This document shows positions 1-8,680 of a DNA stretch of 64,000 bases, piece after piece. Within the stretch, counting starts at the first letter, position 1, and every line of letters starts with the position of its first letter. Source of the stretch: CAVSJR01 sp963728285 (GTDB taxonomy: Bacteria; Actinomycetota; UBA4738; HRBIN12); NCBI GenBank assembly GCA_963728285.1, contig CAVSJR010000003.1:248001-312000 (forward strand), given 5' to 3'. A model generated the notes under the pieces. It made no database searches. It saw nothing but the letters and a program-made list of their open reading frames with translations, and was not told the origin of the DNA. Made by a program: the position numbers and the translations under genes.

Positions 1-2
1 AG

Positions 3-998
3 GCAGCGGGGATCGTCCCGTTCCAGCCCGCCTCGGACGCGGGCCCGGCGTCGGGCGTCGAGGGGGCCCTGGGCGTCTGCAACATCGTCACGGCCCTCGA
101 ATCCCCGGCGCAGACCGCGCTGCTCGTCGTCGGCGCGGCGGCGGGTTTGCTGGCGATCGTCGGCGGGCTGGCCACCTACCGTCGCTTCGACACGATCAGA
201 AAGCGCGAGCACGCGATCACCGGCGCCGTGCTCGGGCTGCAGGCCGTCGTCCTCGCCGGCGTCCTGCAATGGTTTCGTTCCGGAACGCCGGAGAAGTTCG
301 CGCTGCAATTCCTGAACTTCGGGCGTCTGGAGGGATCGTTCGCCGGCTTCGTCCGGGGGGCGCGGAACACGCTTCTGCTGGCGTTCGCGGGAGAGGTGGG
401 CGGCATCGTCATCGGGATCGTCCTGGCGCTGCTGGTCGTATCCCAACGCCGCGTCGTACGCGCGCCGGCCAGGGCGTACATCAACTTCTTCCGCGGGACG
501 CCGTTGCTGTGGCAGCTGTCGATCTTCTACTTCGGGTTCGCGCTCGGACTGGGCCTGCGGCTCGGGGCGTTCTTCACCGCCATCGTGGTGTTCATGCTCA
601 ACACCGGCGCGTACGCGGCCGAGGTCTTCCGCGCCGGGATCCAGTCGATCGAGCGCGGTCAGATGGAGGCGGCTCGGTCCCTCGGCATGTCGTACCCGCA
701 GGCCATGCGCTATGCGATCGTGCCGCAGGCCGTGCGGCGCGTGATCCCCCCGCTGCTGAACGAGTTCGTCATCCTCATCAAGGACACGTCGCTCATCATC
801 GTCCTGGGATTGTCTGTGGCGCAGCAGGATCTGTACAACTTCGCGCGCGAGGGGTACTCCGATACAGCCAACGCAACGTTCTTCGTGGGCGCGGCGATCG
901 GGTACCTGATCGTGACCCTGCCGCTGATCGGGATCGTGAACGTCGTCGAGCGGCGGCTTCGAAGCGGACTCGTCGGCGTCGTCGAGGGGTTCGGATGA
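3..998 (+). CDS. Polar amino-acid ABC transporter permease (5'-partial)
   Basis: Inner-membrane permease of a polar amino-acid importer (HisM/GlnP type). The frame is open from the window edge, so the start lies upstream; ATG/GTG codons near 147 are internal candidates only. About 330 residues are visible. An N-terminal hydrophobic segment, unusual for the short members of this family, precedes the core of about five membrane helices. The cytoplasmic EAA loop is clear: EAARSLGMSYPQAMRYAIVPQA, shown here only as EAARSLGM...IVPQA, followed by RRVIPPLLNEF. The stop overlaps the ATPase start by ATGA at 995-998, so the two are one operon. The substrate cannot be read from the sequence. Confidence 0.9.
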   Translation, partial: AAGIVPFQPASDAGPASGVEGALGVCNIVTALESPAQTALLVVGAAAGLLAIVGGLATYRRFDTIRKREHAITGAVLGLQAVVLAGVLQWFRSGTPEKFALQFLNFGRLEGSFAGFVRGARNTLLLAFAGEVGGIVIGIVLALLVVSQRRVVRAPARAYINFFRGTPLLWQLSIFYFGFALGLGLRLGAFFTAIVVFMLNTGAYAAEVFRAGIQSIERGQMEAARSLGMSYPQAMRYAIVPQAVRRVIPPLLNEFVILIKDTSLIIVLGLSVAQQDLYNFAREGYSDTANATFFVGAAIGYLIVTLPLIGIVNVVERRLRSGLVGVVEGFG

Positions 999-1753
999 TC
1001 TCGCACGAGGCGCTCAACGACGACGGCTCCATCGTTCGCCTCGACGATGTGCACAAGTGGTTCGGCAAGAATCATGTGCTGAAGGGGATCGACCTCGCCA
1101 TCGACCCGGGCGAGGTCCAGGTCGTCGTCGGGCCGTCGGGGTCCGGGAAATCCACGTTGCTGCGATGCGTCAATGTTCTGGAGATGCCCTCTGAAGGACG
1201 CGTGTGGTTCGAGCAGCAGGACATCACCGACGTCCGGGCCAACCTGAACGAGGTCCGGACGAGGATCGGGATCGTCTTCCAGGCCTACAACCTGTTTCCG
1301 CACAAGACGGTCCTGCAGAACGTGACCGTGGGCCTCGAACGCGTGCTGAAGGTGGGCGCAAAGGAGGCGCGCGAGCGGGGGATGGAGCAGCTGGAGCGCG
1401 TGGGCCTCGCCGTGAAGGCCGATGCCCATCCCGGCGCTCTCTCCGGGGGACAGCAACAGCGAGTCGCGATCGCGCGCGCCCTGGCGATGCGACCCCGCCT
1501 GATGCTGTTCGACGAGGTCACGTCGGCGTTGGATCCGGAGCTCATCGGCGAGGTCCTCGAGGTCATGCGGCAGCTGGCGCAGGACGGCATGACGATGCTC
1601 GTGGTGACACACGAGATGGGCTTCGCCCGCGAGGTGGGAACGTGGATGGTGTTCATCGACGAGGGCGTGATCGTGGAACGGGGGCGGCCGAACGAGATGT
1701 TCGAGGATCCTCAGTCGGAGCGACTCCGGCAGTTCTTCTCCAAGGTGCTCTGA
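995..1753 (+). CDS. Polar amino-acid ABC transporter ATP-binding protein
   Basis: Cytoplasmic ATPase (252 aa) that powers the permease encoded just upstream. Walker A GPSGSGKS lies at residues 46-53, the Q-loop in FQAYNLFPH, the signature LSGGQQQR at about 150, Walker B LMLFDE followed by VTSALDPE, and the switch histidine in THEMGF. Length and motifs are those of the GlnQ/HisP family. The ATG overlaps the permease stop (ATGA), and its own stop overlaps the next ATG (TGATG). A second paralogous ATPase is found at 15200-15970. Confidence 0.95.
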   Translation: MISHEALNDDGSIVRLDDVHKWFGKNHVLKGIDLAIDPGEVQVVVGPSGSGKSTLLRCVNVLEMPSEGRVWFEQQDITDVRANLNEVRTRIGIVFQAYNLFPHKTVLQNVTVGLERVLKVGAKEARERGMEQLERVGLAVKADAHPGALSGGQQQRVAIARALAMRPRLMLFDEVTSALDPELIGEVLEVMRQLAQDGMTMLVVTHEMGFAREVGTWMVFIDEGVIVERGRPNEMFEDPQSERLRQFFSKVL

Positions 1754-2202
1754 TGCGCGATCGCCGCGGGCCCGTCGCGTCCGCACGCGCGTTGGTCCTG
1801 GTGGCGTTGCTCCTCGTGGGCGGATGCACTTCGGGGCAAGGGTCGGCTGCGGTGCGACGCAACGCGGATCCTCGTTTCACGGTGGATCCCGACGGGATCC
1901 TGCGGCTCGTCGACGACCCCACCAAGCCCTACGGCGTCACGGCGATCGACTACCACTTCCACGATGCGCATCCGACGTTGCCGCTCTCCCCGGATCGCAC
2001 GATCGTCGTGACGAACGAGGGACGCGTGCGGCACAACGTGAGCATCCCCGGGACGAACTTCACGAAGGACATCGAGCCGGGAGATCGCATCGTGCTTCGA
2101 GATGTCGGCGAGTTGTTCGGTGGCCCGGGAACGCACGTTTTCATCTGCAGGTATCACGCGAGCCTGGGGATGAGGGGCACCGTCATCGTCGCGGATCGCT
2201 GA
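1753..2202 (+). CDS. Cupredoxin-type copper lipoprotein
   Basis: A 149-aa exported protein with lipobox LVGGC (Cys25), so probably anchored outside the cytoplasmic membrane. The C-terminal half is a plastocyanin/azurin-like beta barrel. A type-1 copper set can be read as His94 (RHNV), Cys132, His135 and Met140 (within ICRYHASLGM). The family carries electrons or binds copper. It is translationally coupled to the amino-acid ABC ATPase (TGATG at 1751-1755), an odd partnership: it is not a substrate-binding protein. A second cupredoxin domain lies at the end of the lipoprotein at 24949-26617. Confidence 0.8.
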   Translation: MRDRRGPVASARALVLVALLLVGGCTSGQGSAAVRRNADPRFTVDPDGILRLVDDPTKPYGVTAIDYHFHDAHPTLPLSPDRTIVVTNEGRVRHNVSIPGTNFTKDIEPGDRIVLRDVGELFGGPGTHVFICRYHASLGMRGTVIVADR

Positions 2203-2236
2203 GGGATCGTCGGGCGAGGACGAGTGGTGGAATGTC

Positions 2237-2313
2237 GACGGGCCGGAGAACCTTTGGAGCCGCTCACGCCTTCCCCATACGTGAGCGTTGTCTACTCGGT
2301 TCTCCGGCCCGTC
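2237..2313. repeat. Long nested inverted repeat
   Basis: A perfect 16-bp inverted repeat (2237-2252 with 2298-2313) encloses a second perfect 8-bp inverted repeat (2261-2268 with 2280-2287). It lies between the converging cupredoxin operon and the FTR1 gene, so it could act as a two-way terminator, but neither side has a T-run. It is also the distal hairpin of the candidate RNA. Confidence 0.7.
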
Positions 2314-2461
2314 AAGAGTGGACCCAAGCGACTCGTTCGCCGTCGCGTGTCGGCTGCCTCAGTGAACCGCCGACTCCCTCGAGAGCATTCGCTCTTTCGT
2401 GTGTCTCGCAGATCACCGTGACGCTTTCCTCGCGATCGGTTCCCGATGTCGCCTGGGACCG
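2237..2461 (-). ncRNA. Candidate structured small RNA in a 480-bp gene-free region
   Basis: No convincing coding frame exists between 2203 and 2683. Read on the minus strand from about 2461, the RNA would fold into a row of hairpins. A stem pairs 2462-2467 with 2406-2411 and encloses a hairpin of 2437-2444 with 2455-2461. Others are 2382-2386/2391-2395 (four-base loop), 2349-2354/2369-2374 and 2328-2332/2342-2346. The last is a 16-bp perfect stem, 2237-2252/2298-2313, enclosing an 8-bp stem, 2261-2268/2280-2287. A good promoter sits exactly at the upstream end. I do not recognise the hallmarks of RNase P, tmRNA, SRP RNA or a known riboswitch. No U-tract follows the last stem. The fold is inferred by eye. 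Confidence 0.4.
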
Positions 2462-2467
2462 CTGCGA

Positions 2468-2496
2468 AGACTAGCCACGTGTCCAAGACGTGTCAA
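2468..2496 (-). promoter_or_regulatory. Sigma70-type promoter reading into the hairpin region
   Basis: On the minus strand TTGACA (2496-2491) is followed after 17 bases by TAGTCT (2473-2468), a near-consensus actinobacterial housekeeping promoter. It points away from the FTR1 gene and into the hairpin-rich stretch, with an expected start near 2461. No protein gene lies downstream on this strand before the convergent plus-strand operon ends at 2202. Confidence 0.55.
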
Positions 2497-2683
2497 CTCA
2501 CGACTCTCGCTTGCGCTGCACGGCGATCAAGCGATCATCGCAGGTAACGGGAACGAGCGGCCATCGGCAAAAGAGTGCCAATCCGCTCATGCACGCCGGC
2601 GCACATGATCCTCCAGGTGACGGGCGTTTTTCGTGAACGGAACGAGGAGCCGAGTCGTGCTGCCGGCCGCGGCATCGCCGCCC

Positions 2684-3547
2684 TCAGCGCGTCGCCGCGG
2701 ACGTCGATCGCTCCGGCTCGTTCGACGTCCGCGCGATGGGTGCGGGGGTGGACGTCGGACGAAGGAACAGGAACCCGGCGACGAGCAGGTACGAGGCCCA
2801 CGCGATCACCTCGAGAACGCTTGGGTCGTCGTTGTATCCGATCACAGCGCGAAGCATCGCGCCGACGCCGTTCTCATCGGACAGCCGATGCGAGATGTCG
2901 TACGCGGGCTGCGTGAGGAAGGGCAACCATCCGGCCTCCTGCAACTCGTGGACCGAGAACGCGAACAGGCCGGCCGCGACGATGATGATGAGCACCCCGG
3001 TCACCCGGAAGAAGACTCGCAGGTTCAGCCGCAGTCCGCCCCGATAGAGGAGGTAGCCGAGGACGGCCGCCACCGAGAGACCAAGCAGGCCGCCGACCAC
3101 CGTTGGGAGGAGCCCTTGGCCGGCGGCCTGCTCCGATCCGTAGAGGAACAGCGCGGTCTCGATCCCCTCGCGCAACACCGCCACAAAGGCGAGGCTGCCG
3201 AGCGCGAACCCGCCGCCCAGCAGGGCCGCGTCGACCCGATGCTGAAGCTCCGACTTCACCCGCCCGCCCTGGCGGCGCATCCAGAAGATCATCCAGGTCA
3301 GCACCGCGACGGCGAAGAGGGTCACGAGCCCCTCGAAGACCTGTTCGGCGGTCCCCTCGAACTCGGCTCCGATCCCGTAGAGCACGGCCCCCGCGGCCAG
3401 GCTCACGACGATCGCGGCCGCGGACCCGATCCAGACGAGCCTCGCCTGGCCGGCCTCGCCGACCTGGCGCAGGTAGGCGAGGAGGATGGAGACGATGAGG
3501 GCGGCCTCGATGCCCTCACGGAGCGTGATCAGAAACGCTGAGCCCAT
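2684..3547 (-). CDS. FTR1-family iron permease
   Basis: Polytopic membrane protein (287 aa) for high-affinity iron uptake, as in EfeU/FTR1. Both REGIE motifs that carry the iron-binding acidic residues are present, at residues 10-14 and 126-130, each inside a hydrophobic helix; about seven helices are expected. An iron-box-like palindrome lies upstream, and a DtxR-family regulator gene follows the promoter region on the same strand. The EfeO/EfeB partners seen with many bacterial FTR1 proteins are not in the window. Confidence 0.93.
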   Translation of the reverse strand: MGSAFLITLREGIEAALIVSILLAYLRQVGEAGQARLVWIGSAAAIVVSLAAGAVLYGIGAEFEGTAEQVFEGLVTLFAVAVLTWMIFWMRRQGGRVKSELQHRVDAALLGGGFALGSLAFVAVLREGIETALFLYGSEQAAGQGLLPTVVGGLLGLSVAAVLGYLLYRGGLRLNLRVFFRVTGVLIIIVAAGLFAFSVHELQEAGWLPFLTQPAYDISHRLSDENGVGAMLRAVIGYNDDPSVLEVIAWASYLLVAGFLFLRPTSTPAPIARTSNEPERSTSAATR

Positions 3548-3579
3548 GCGCGCAATCCCCTTCCCCCGTTGCCCGACGC

Positions 3580-3598
3580 GACTGTTAGGCTTACCTTA
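3580..3598 (-). promoter_or_regulatory. IdeR/DtxR-type iron box upstream of the FTR1 gene
   Basis: The minus strand reads TAAGGTAAGCCTAACAGTC. This matches about 14 of 19 positions of the DtxR/IdeR consensus TTAGGTTAGCCTAACCTAA, and the central AAGCCTAAC core is strong. It sits 33-51 bases upstream of the FTR1 start, where a repressor would block transcription when iron is plentiful. The match is visible in the sequence; the regulation is inferred. Confidence 0.65.
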
Positions 3599-3680
3599 TT
3601 CCGTTTGTTCAGGGCACCGAAATACTATCGGGGTGATCGGAATTGCGGCAACCCCCGGAGGGCACAATCGCGGCCGAGGC

Positions 3681-4361
3681 TCACCTCTCGAGATCGACCC
3701 AGAGGTTGTCCGACAGATCCGGGCCGAGGGCCACGGACGCGCCCTGGACCTCGAGCGTCATCGTCCCGTCGGGGGCGAGGCTCACGACGTCGATCCGAGC
3801 GCCGGGCATGAGACCGCTCTCCTCGAAGAAGCGCATGACCTCGAGCTCCAGCTCCAGATCCTCGGTCAGCCGGCGAAGCACGGCCCGCTCCCCGGGGGAC
3901 ACGTCCTTCAAGGGAATCAGCCCGGAGTAGTCCACGCGGTGAGAGGACCCGGGAATCGGGTTGCCGTGAGGACACGTGGCTGGGTCCCCGAGGATGTCGA
4001 GCATGCGCGCCTCGACGTCGTCCGAGATGACGCGCTCCCATCGCTCGGCCTCCTCGTGGGCCTTGTACCAGGGGAGGCCGATGATCCGGATGAGGAAATG
4101 CTCGGCGAGCCGGTGGCGCCGCACGAGGACGACCGCGAGCGATTCGCCCTCCTTCGTGAACTCGAGCTTGCGATCGGCGACGCGGAGCAGTCCGTCGCGA
4201 GTGAGCCGTTTGACCGCCTCGGACACGGAGGCCGGGCTCACGCCCATCCATTCCGCGAGTCGCGCCTGCACGGGCGGGATGCGCTCCTCGGCCATCTCGA
4301 AGATGGCCTCGAGGTACTCGGCGCCGGGATGTCCGAGCGCATGGGCGGTCGGGCTCGTCAC
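3681..4361 (-). CDS. DtxR/MntR-family metal-dependent regulator
   Basis: A 226-aa DNA-binding repressor: N-terminal winged helix (VQARLAEWMGVSPASVSEAV at about 30-50), central dimerisation and metal-binding domain, and C-terminal SH3/FeoA-like domain (about 150-226). The start is GTG at 4361, only 23 bp from the divergent polA start, so the promoters overlap. The stretch aligned with the DtxR primary metal site reads EAERWERVISDD: Glu stands where DtxR has Cys102 (as in MntR) and Arg where it has His106. Metal choice, Fe or Mn, is therefore unclear. The iron box before the neighbouring FTR1 gene suggests iron. Confidence 0.9.
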   Translation of the reverse strand: MTSPTAHALGHPGAEYLEAIFEMAEERIPPVQARLAEWMGVSPASVSEAVKRLTRDGLLRVADRKLEFTKEGESLAVVLVRRHRLAEHFLIRIIGLPWYKAHEEAERWERVISDDVEARMLDILGDPATCPHGNPIPGSSHRVDYSGLIPLKDVSPGERAVLRRLTEDLELELEVMRFFEESGLMPGARIDVVSLAPDGTMTLEVQGASVALGPDLSDNLWVDLER

Positions 4362-4377
4362 GGGGGAAGACTACAAT
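4357..4377 (+). promoter_or_regulatory. polA promoter: GTCA-N11-TACAAT, leaderless
   Basis: TACAAT (4372-4377) ends seven bases before the GTG start of polA, so the mRNA should begin at or next to the start codon. GTCA (4357-4360) lies exactly 11 bases before the -10 box. The same GTCR-N11-TACAAT spacing is found before uvrB and uvrA and equals that of PafBC-dependent promoters in mycobacteria (TTGTCRGTG-N8-TANNNT). No good -35 box is seen. Confidence 0.6.
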
Positions 4378-4384
4378 TTCGCGC

Positions 4385-7044
4385 GTGAGCTCCCGCGCGC
4401 CCGACGCCCCCAAACGGCTCTTCCTCCTCGACGGACACAGCCTCGCCTACCGCGCGTTCTTCGCGCTTCCCACGTCCCTCGCCACGACGACGGGGCAGAT
4501 CACGAACGCCGTCTACGGGTTCACGTCGATGCTCATCAAGCTCCTGAGCGAGGAGAGGCCGGACCTCATCGCCGTCGCCTTCGACGTTGGTTCGCCGACC
4601 GTCCGACTGGAGAAGTACGCGGACTACAAGGCCGGACGCGCGGAGACCCCCGACGAGTTCCGCCAGCAGCTCGGACTCATCGTCGAGGTGCTCGAGACGC
4701 TGGCGGTTCCGATCGTGCGCGTGGAGGATCACGAGGCCGACGACGCGATCGGGACGCTGGCGCTGCGAGCCTCCGAGCGCGGGATCGAGACGGTCATCGT
4801 CACCGCGGACCGCGACTTCTTCCAGCTCGTGCGCCCCGGGATCCGGGTGATGTTCAACCGGAGGGGGATCTCAGACATCGTGCTGTACGACGAGTCGGGC
4901 GTGCAGGATCGTTTCGGGCTTCCCCCGAGAAGTACCTCGATTACGTTGCGCTCAAGGGGGATCCGAGCGACAACATCCCCGGCGTCCCGGGCGTCGGCGA
5001 GAAGACGGCCTCCAAGCTCGTCAACGACTTCGGCTCGATCGAGCAGCTGCTGGAACGCACCGATGAGTTGAAGGGCAAGCTCAAGGAGTCCATCGAGGAG
5101 GCCGGCGACAGGCTCACGCTCAACAAGGACCTCGCCCGACTCGAGACCGACCTCGTCCTCGACGTCGAGCCCGAGGACTGCCAGATGGGCGAGTGGGACA
5201 TGGACGCGGTCCACCGCCTGTTCACGTCCCTCGAGTTTCGAACCCTGCTCGAACGGCTGGAGGAGGTCGGACGCGCGACGAAGCCCGCGATCGAGGTCGC
5301 CGAGCTGGACCTGAGGGAGACGAAGCCGGCCGAGGTGGCGCGCATTTTGGAGGCGCCGACGCCGAAGTCGGTGTGGGTGGACGGGGAGCAGGCGGAGCTG
5401 CGCGGCATCGCCGTCTCCGCCGGCGGCGGGCAGGCCGCGTACTCGGGGCAGACCGACCTCGGAGCCTCGGCGGAGGCGTTGGCCGACCCGGGCGCGGTCA
5501 AATGGGCCCACGACGCGAAGGAGCTGGAGACGGTCGTTCGGGCGAGCGGCGGGCAGGTGGCCGGCATCGCGTTCGACACGATGCTCGCCGGATACCTGCT
5601 CGACCCGGCGCAGGGGAGCTATCCGCTTCGGATGCTGTGCGAGCGATATCTCGGCACCGACGTGGTCGAGGGCATCGACGACGAGGAGCCCGCGGAGTCC
5701 GACGGAAGCCTGTTCGCCGAGCGTCCGTGGCGGCCCGCCGCCGCACGGGCCGCAGCGGTGGCGTTGCTGGCGCCCGCGATGGAGGAGCGCATCGACCGCG
5801 CGGGGCTGCGCTCGTTGCTCACCGACGTCGAGCTTCCCCTCTCGTCGGTGCTGGCGCATATGCAGGCCCGCGGCGTTCGCCTGGATGTGGACTACCTCGG
5901 CGATATGGCCGAGGGCGTGCGCGATCGGATGGCCACGCTGCAATCGGAGATCTACCGGCACGCGGGCGAGGAGTTCAACCTGAACTCCCCTCCGCAGTTG
6001 CGCGCCTTGCTCTACGACAAGCTCGGGCTGTCGCCCGGCAAGCGAACCCCGAAGGGCCAGCTGTCGACGGACGCGAGCGTGCTGGAGAAGCTCCGCGACG
6101 CGCACCCGGTCGTCGACGCGCTCCTGTCGTGGCGAGAGCTCGACAAGCTGAACTCGACGTATCTGGAGGCCCTGCCGCGCGAGGTCGCCGACGACGGGCG
6201 GCTTCACACGACGTTCAACCAGACCGGCGCCGCGACCGGGCGGCTGTCATCGTCCAATCCCAACCTCCAGAACATCCCGGTCCGCTCCGAGCTCGGCCGC
6301 CAGATCCGGCGCGCGTTCGTGCCGGGCGACGCCGCGCAGGTGCTCCTGACCGCCGACTATTCGCAGATCGAGCTGCGGATCCTGGCCCACCTCTCCGGCG
6401 ACGACGGCCTCCGCGAGGCGTTCGCCTCGGGGACCGACATCCACACGGCCACGGCCGCCCGCGTCTTCTCACTTCCCGAGGATCGGGTCGACCCGGGCTC
6501 GCGGTCGCGCGCAAAGATGGTCAACTACGGCCTCGCGTACGGGATGAACGCGTGGGGGCTTGCCTCGCGGCTCGGGATCGCGGCCGACGAGGCAGAGGAG
6601 ATCATGGAGGCGTACTTCGCCAGCTTCCCGTCGATCAAGGAGTACCTGGACAAGCAGGTGGGCCGCGCGGCGGGCGAGGGCTTCACCGAGACGATGCTCG
6701 GGCGACGCCGCTACATCCCCGAGCTGCAGGCATCCAACCCGCGCGTGCGCGATCTCGGTCGCCGCATGGCGTTGAACGCGCCGATCCAGGGCAGCGCCAG
6801 CGACGTCTTCAAGCTCGCGATGATCGCGGTCGACGACGGACTCCGGGGGGCTCCGGAGCTGGACTGCCACATGCTCCTCACCGTTCACGACGAGCTGGTC
6901 TTCGAGGTCGCTCGAGGGGACGTCGACGAGGCGGCGACGCTCGTGAAGGCCAGGATGGAGGACGCCTTCGAGCTGTCGGTTCCCCTGCGCGCGGACGTCG
7001 GGTGGGGGGACAACTGGGCGGAGGCGGCCCCCGAGGGCCACTGA
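4385..7044 (+). CDS. polA: DNA polymerase I (one frameshift)
   Basis: Repair and Okazaki-fragment polymerase, about 886 aa once a single missing base near 4926 is restored (GLPP then EKYLDYVALKGDPSDN). Domains in order: 5'-3' exonuclease (FLLDGHSLAYRAFF at the start, DHEADDAIG, TADRDFFQL); a 3'-5' exonuclease-like fold without the usual first Asp-x-Glu motif, so probably inactive as in other actinobacteria; and the polymerase domain with motif A (DYSQIELRILAH), O-helix (RSRAKMVNYGLAYG) and motif C (HDELVFE). GTG start at 4385, leaderless. Transcribed divergently from the DtxR-family gene. Confidence 0.95.
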
Positions 7045-7099
7045 CCCCCTCCGCCTCGGGCCGCGCTCGGCCTGACCTGCGCGTTCCGGGCGGGGATCT

Positions 7100-7129
7100 T
7101 TGACACGGTTTCCGGGCCGCGACTACCAT
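7100..7129 (+). promoter_or_regulatory. rpsA promoter
   Basis: TTGACA (7100-7105), an 18-base spacer and TACCAT (7124-7129) form one of the best housekeeping promoters in the window, as expected before a ribosomal protein gene. Transcription should start near 7136, leaving a leader of about 75 bases to the ribosome site AAGGAG at 7195-7200. Confidence 0.65.
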
Positions 7130-7276
7130 ACGCGGGCCGCAAGGCGCTCCACACCACCTCTTCACGCCCCGGTGGGGAGCATCTTGTGCGCGGGAAGGAG
7201 CTGATCGCACATCGCGGACGACAACGGGCCGGGCACGGCGGAACGTGATCTGACCCCAGAAGAGCTGGTCCAGGCC

Positions 7277-8658
7277 ATGGAAGCCAGCTTCCGGGACTTC
7301 AAGGATGGGGACATCGTCGACGGCGAGGTCGTCAAGATCGACCGCGACGAGGTGCTCCTCGACATCGGGTACAAGTCCGAGGGCGTCATCCCCTCGAAGG
7401 AGCTCTCGATCCGGCACGATGTCGATCCCTCCGAGGTCGTTACCGTCGGCGATCGCATCGAGGCCCTCGTCCTGCAGAAGGAGGACAAGGAGGGCCGCCT
7501 CATCCTCTCGAAGAAGCGCGCGCAATACGAGCGCGCGTGGGGGCGCATCGAGGAGGTCATGCACGCCGGGGGGACGATCATCGGCCCGGTCATCGAGGTC
7601 GTCAAGGGCGGGCTCATCCTCGACATCGGACTGCGCGGCTTCCTTCCCGCCTCGTTGGTGGATCTGCGACGCGTCCGCGACCTACATCCGTTCGTCGGCA
7701 CGGAGCTCGAGTGCAAGATCATCGAGCTCGACCGCAATCGCAACAACGTCGTGCTGTCGCGCCGCGCCTTCCTCGAGGAGTCGCAGAGCGAGGGTCGAAA
7801 GAAGTTCCTCGAGTCGCTGCAGAAGGGGGAGCGCCGAAAGGGCACCGTGTCGTCGATCGTGAACTTCGGGGCGTTCGTCGACCTCGGCGGCGTCGACGGG
7901 CTCGTGCACGTCTCCGAGCTGTCGTGGAAGCACGTCGACCATCCGAGCGAGGTCGTGAGCGTCGGCGAGGAGGTGGAGGTGGAGGTGCTCGACGTGGACC
8001 TCGACCGCGAACGCGTGTCGCTGTCGCTGAAGGCCACGCAGGAGGACCCGTGGAAGGAGTTCGAGCGGCAGTATCAGGCCGGCGAGATCATCGACGGCCA
8101 GGTCACGAAGCTCGTTCCGTTCGGCGCGTTCGTGCGCGTGGCGCAGGGCATCGAGGGACTGGTCCACATCTCCGAGCTCGCCGAGGGCCATGTGGAGTCG
8201 CCCGAGGCGGTGCTGTCGGTCGGCGACGGTGTTCGCGTGAAGGTCATCGATGTCGACGTCTCTCGCCGCCGGGTGAGCCTCTCGATGCGGCAGGTGGGAG
8301 GCCAGGTCGCGCCGGTGAGCGAGCGGGAGATCGAGGAGGAGCGGCCGGAGGCCTCGGAGGCATCCGATCAGGATCCGACGAGGGATCCGGGCCGCTCGCG
8401 TCGGTCCCGGCCGAGCCGGCGGCCGAGGGAGCGGAGCCATCCGAGCCCGCGGTCGCGGAGTCGGCGGCCGGGGACCCCGAGGCCGCCGCGGCGTCCGAGC
8501 CTCAGCCGGCGGAGCCCCAGCCGACGGAGCCCGCGCCCGCGGCGCCCGAGGCGAGCCCCGAGCCCGCCGCTCCGGCGGCTCCGGAGGAGGCCGAGGGCGA
8601 GGTCTCCCTCGAATCGATCCTTCGGGACCTGAAGCGGCGCGAGGGCCGCACCGACTGA
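7277..8658 (+). CDS. rpsA: Ribosomal protein S1 (one frameshift; true start probably upstream)
   Basis: RNA-binding 30S protein with four S1 repeats (from DGDIVDGEVV, GPVIEVVKGGLILDIG, KGTVSSIVNFGAFVDLGG, DGQVTKLVPFGAFVRV), very close to actinobacterial S1 proteins. A one-base deletion near 8385 shifts the frame; the restored tail is Ala/Glu/Pro-rich and ends EVSLESILRDLKRREGRTD. ATG 7277 falls at the edge of repeat 1. The frame continues upstream to an ATC codon at 7211, preceded by a perfect AAGGAG (7195-7200), and those 22 extra codons look like the normal S1 N-terminus. The true start is therefore probably 7211, as a rare ATC start or a misread ATG. Confidence 0.93.
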
Positions 8659-8680
8659 CCTCCGCTCGGCGGGGATCCGC

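Noticed and set aside
2684..3541. Long plus-strand frame opposite the FTR1 gene
   Set aside because: It mirrors the codon bias of the minus-strand permease, lacks any family motif and has no ribosome site. The REGIE motifs fix the coding strand.
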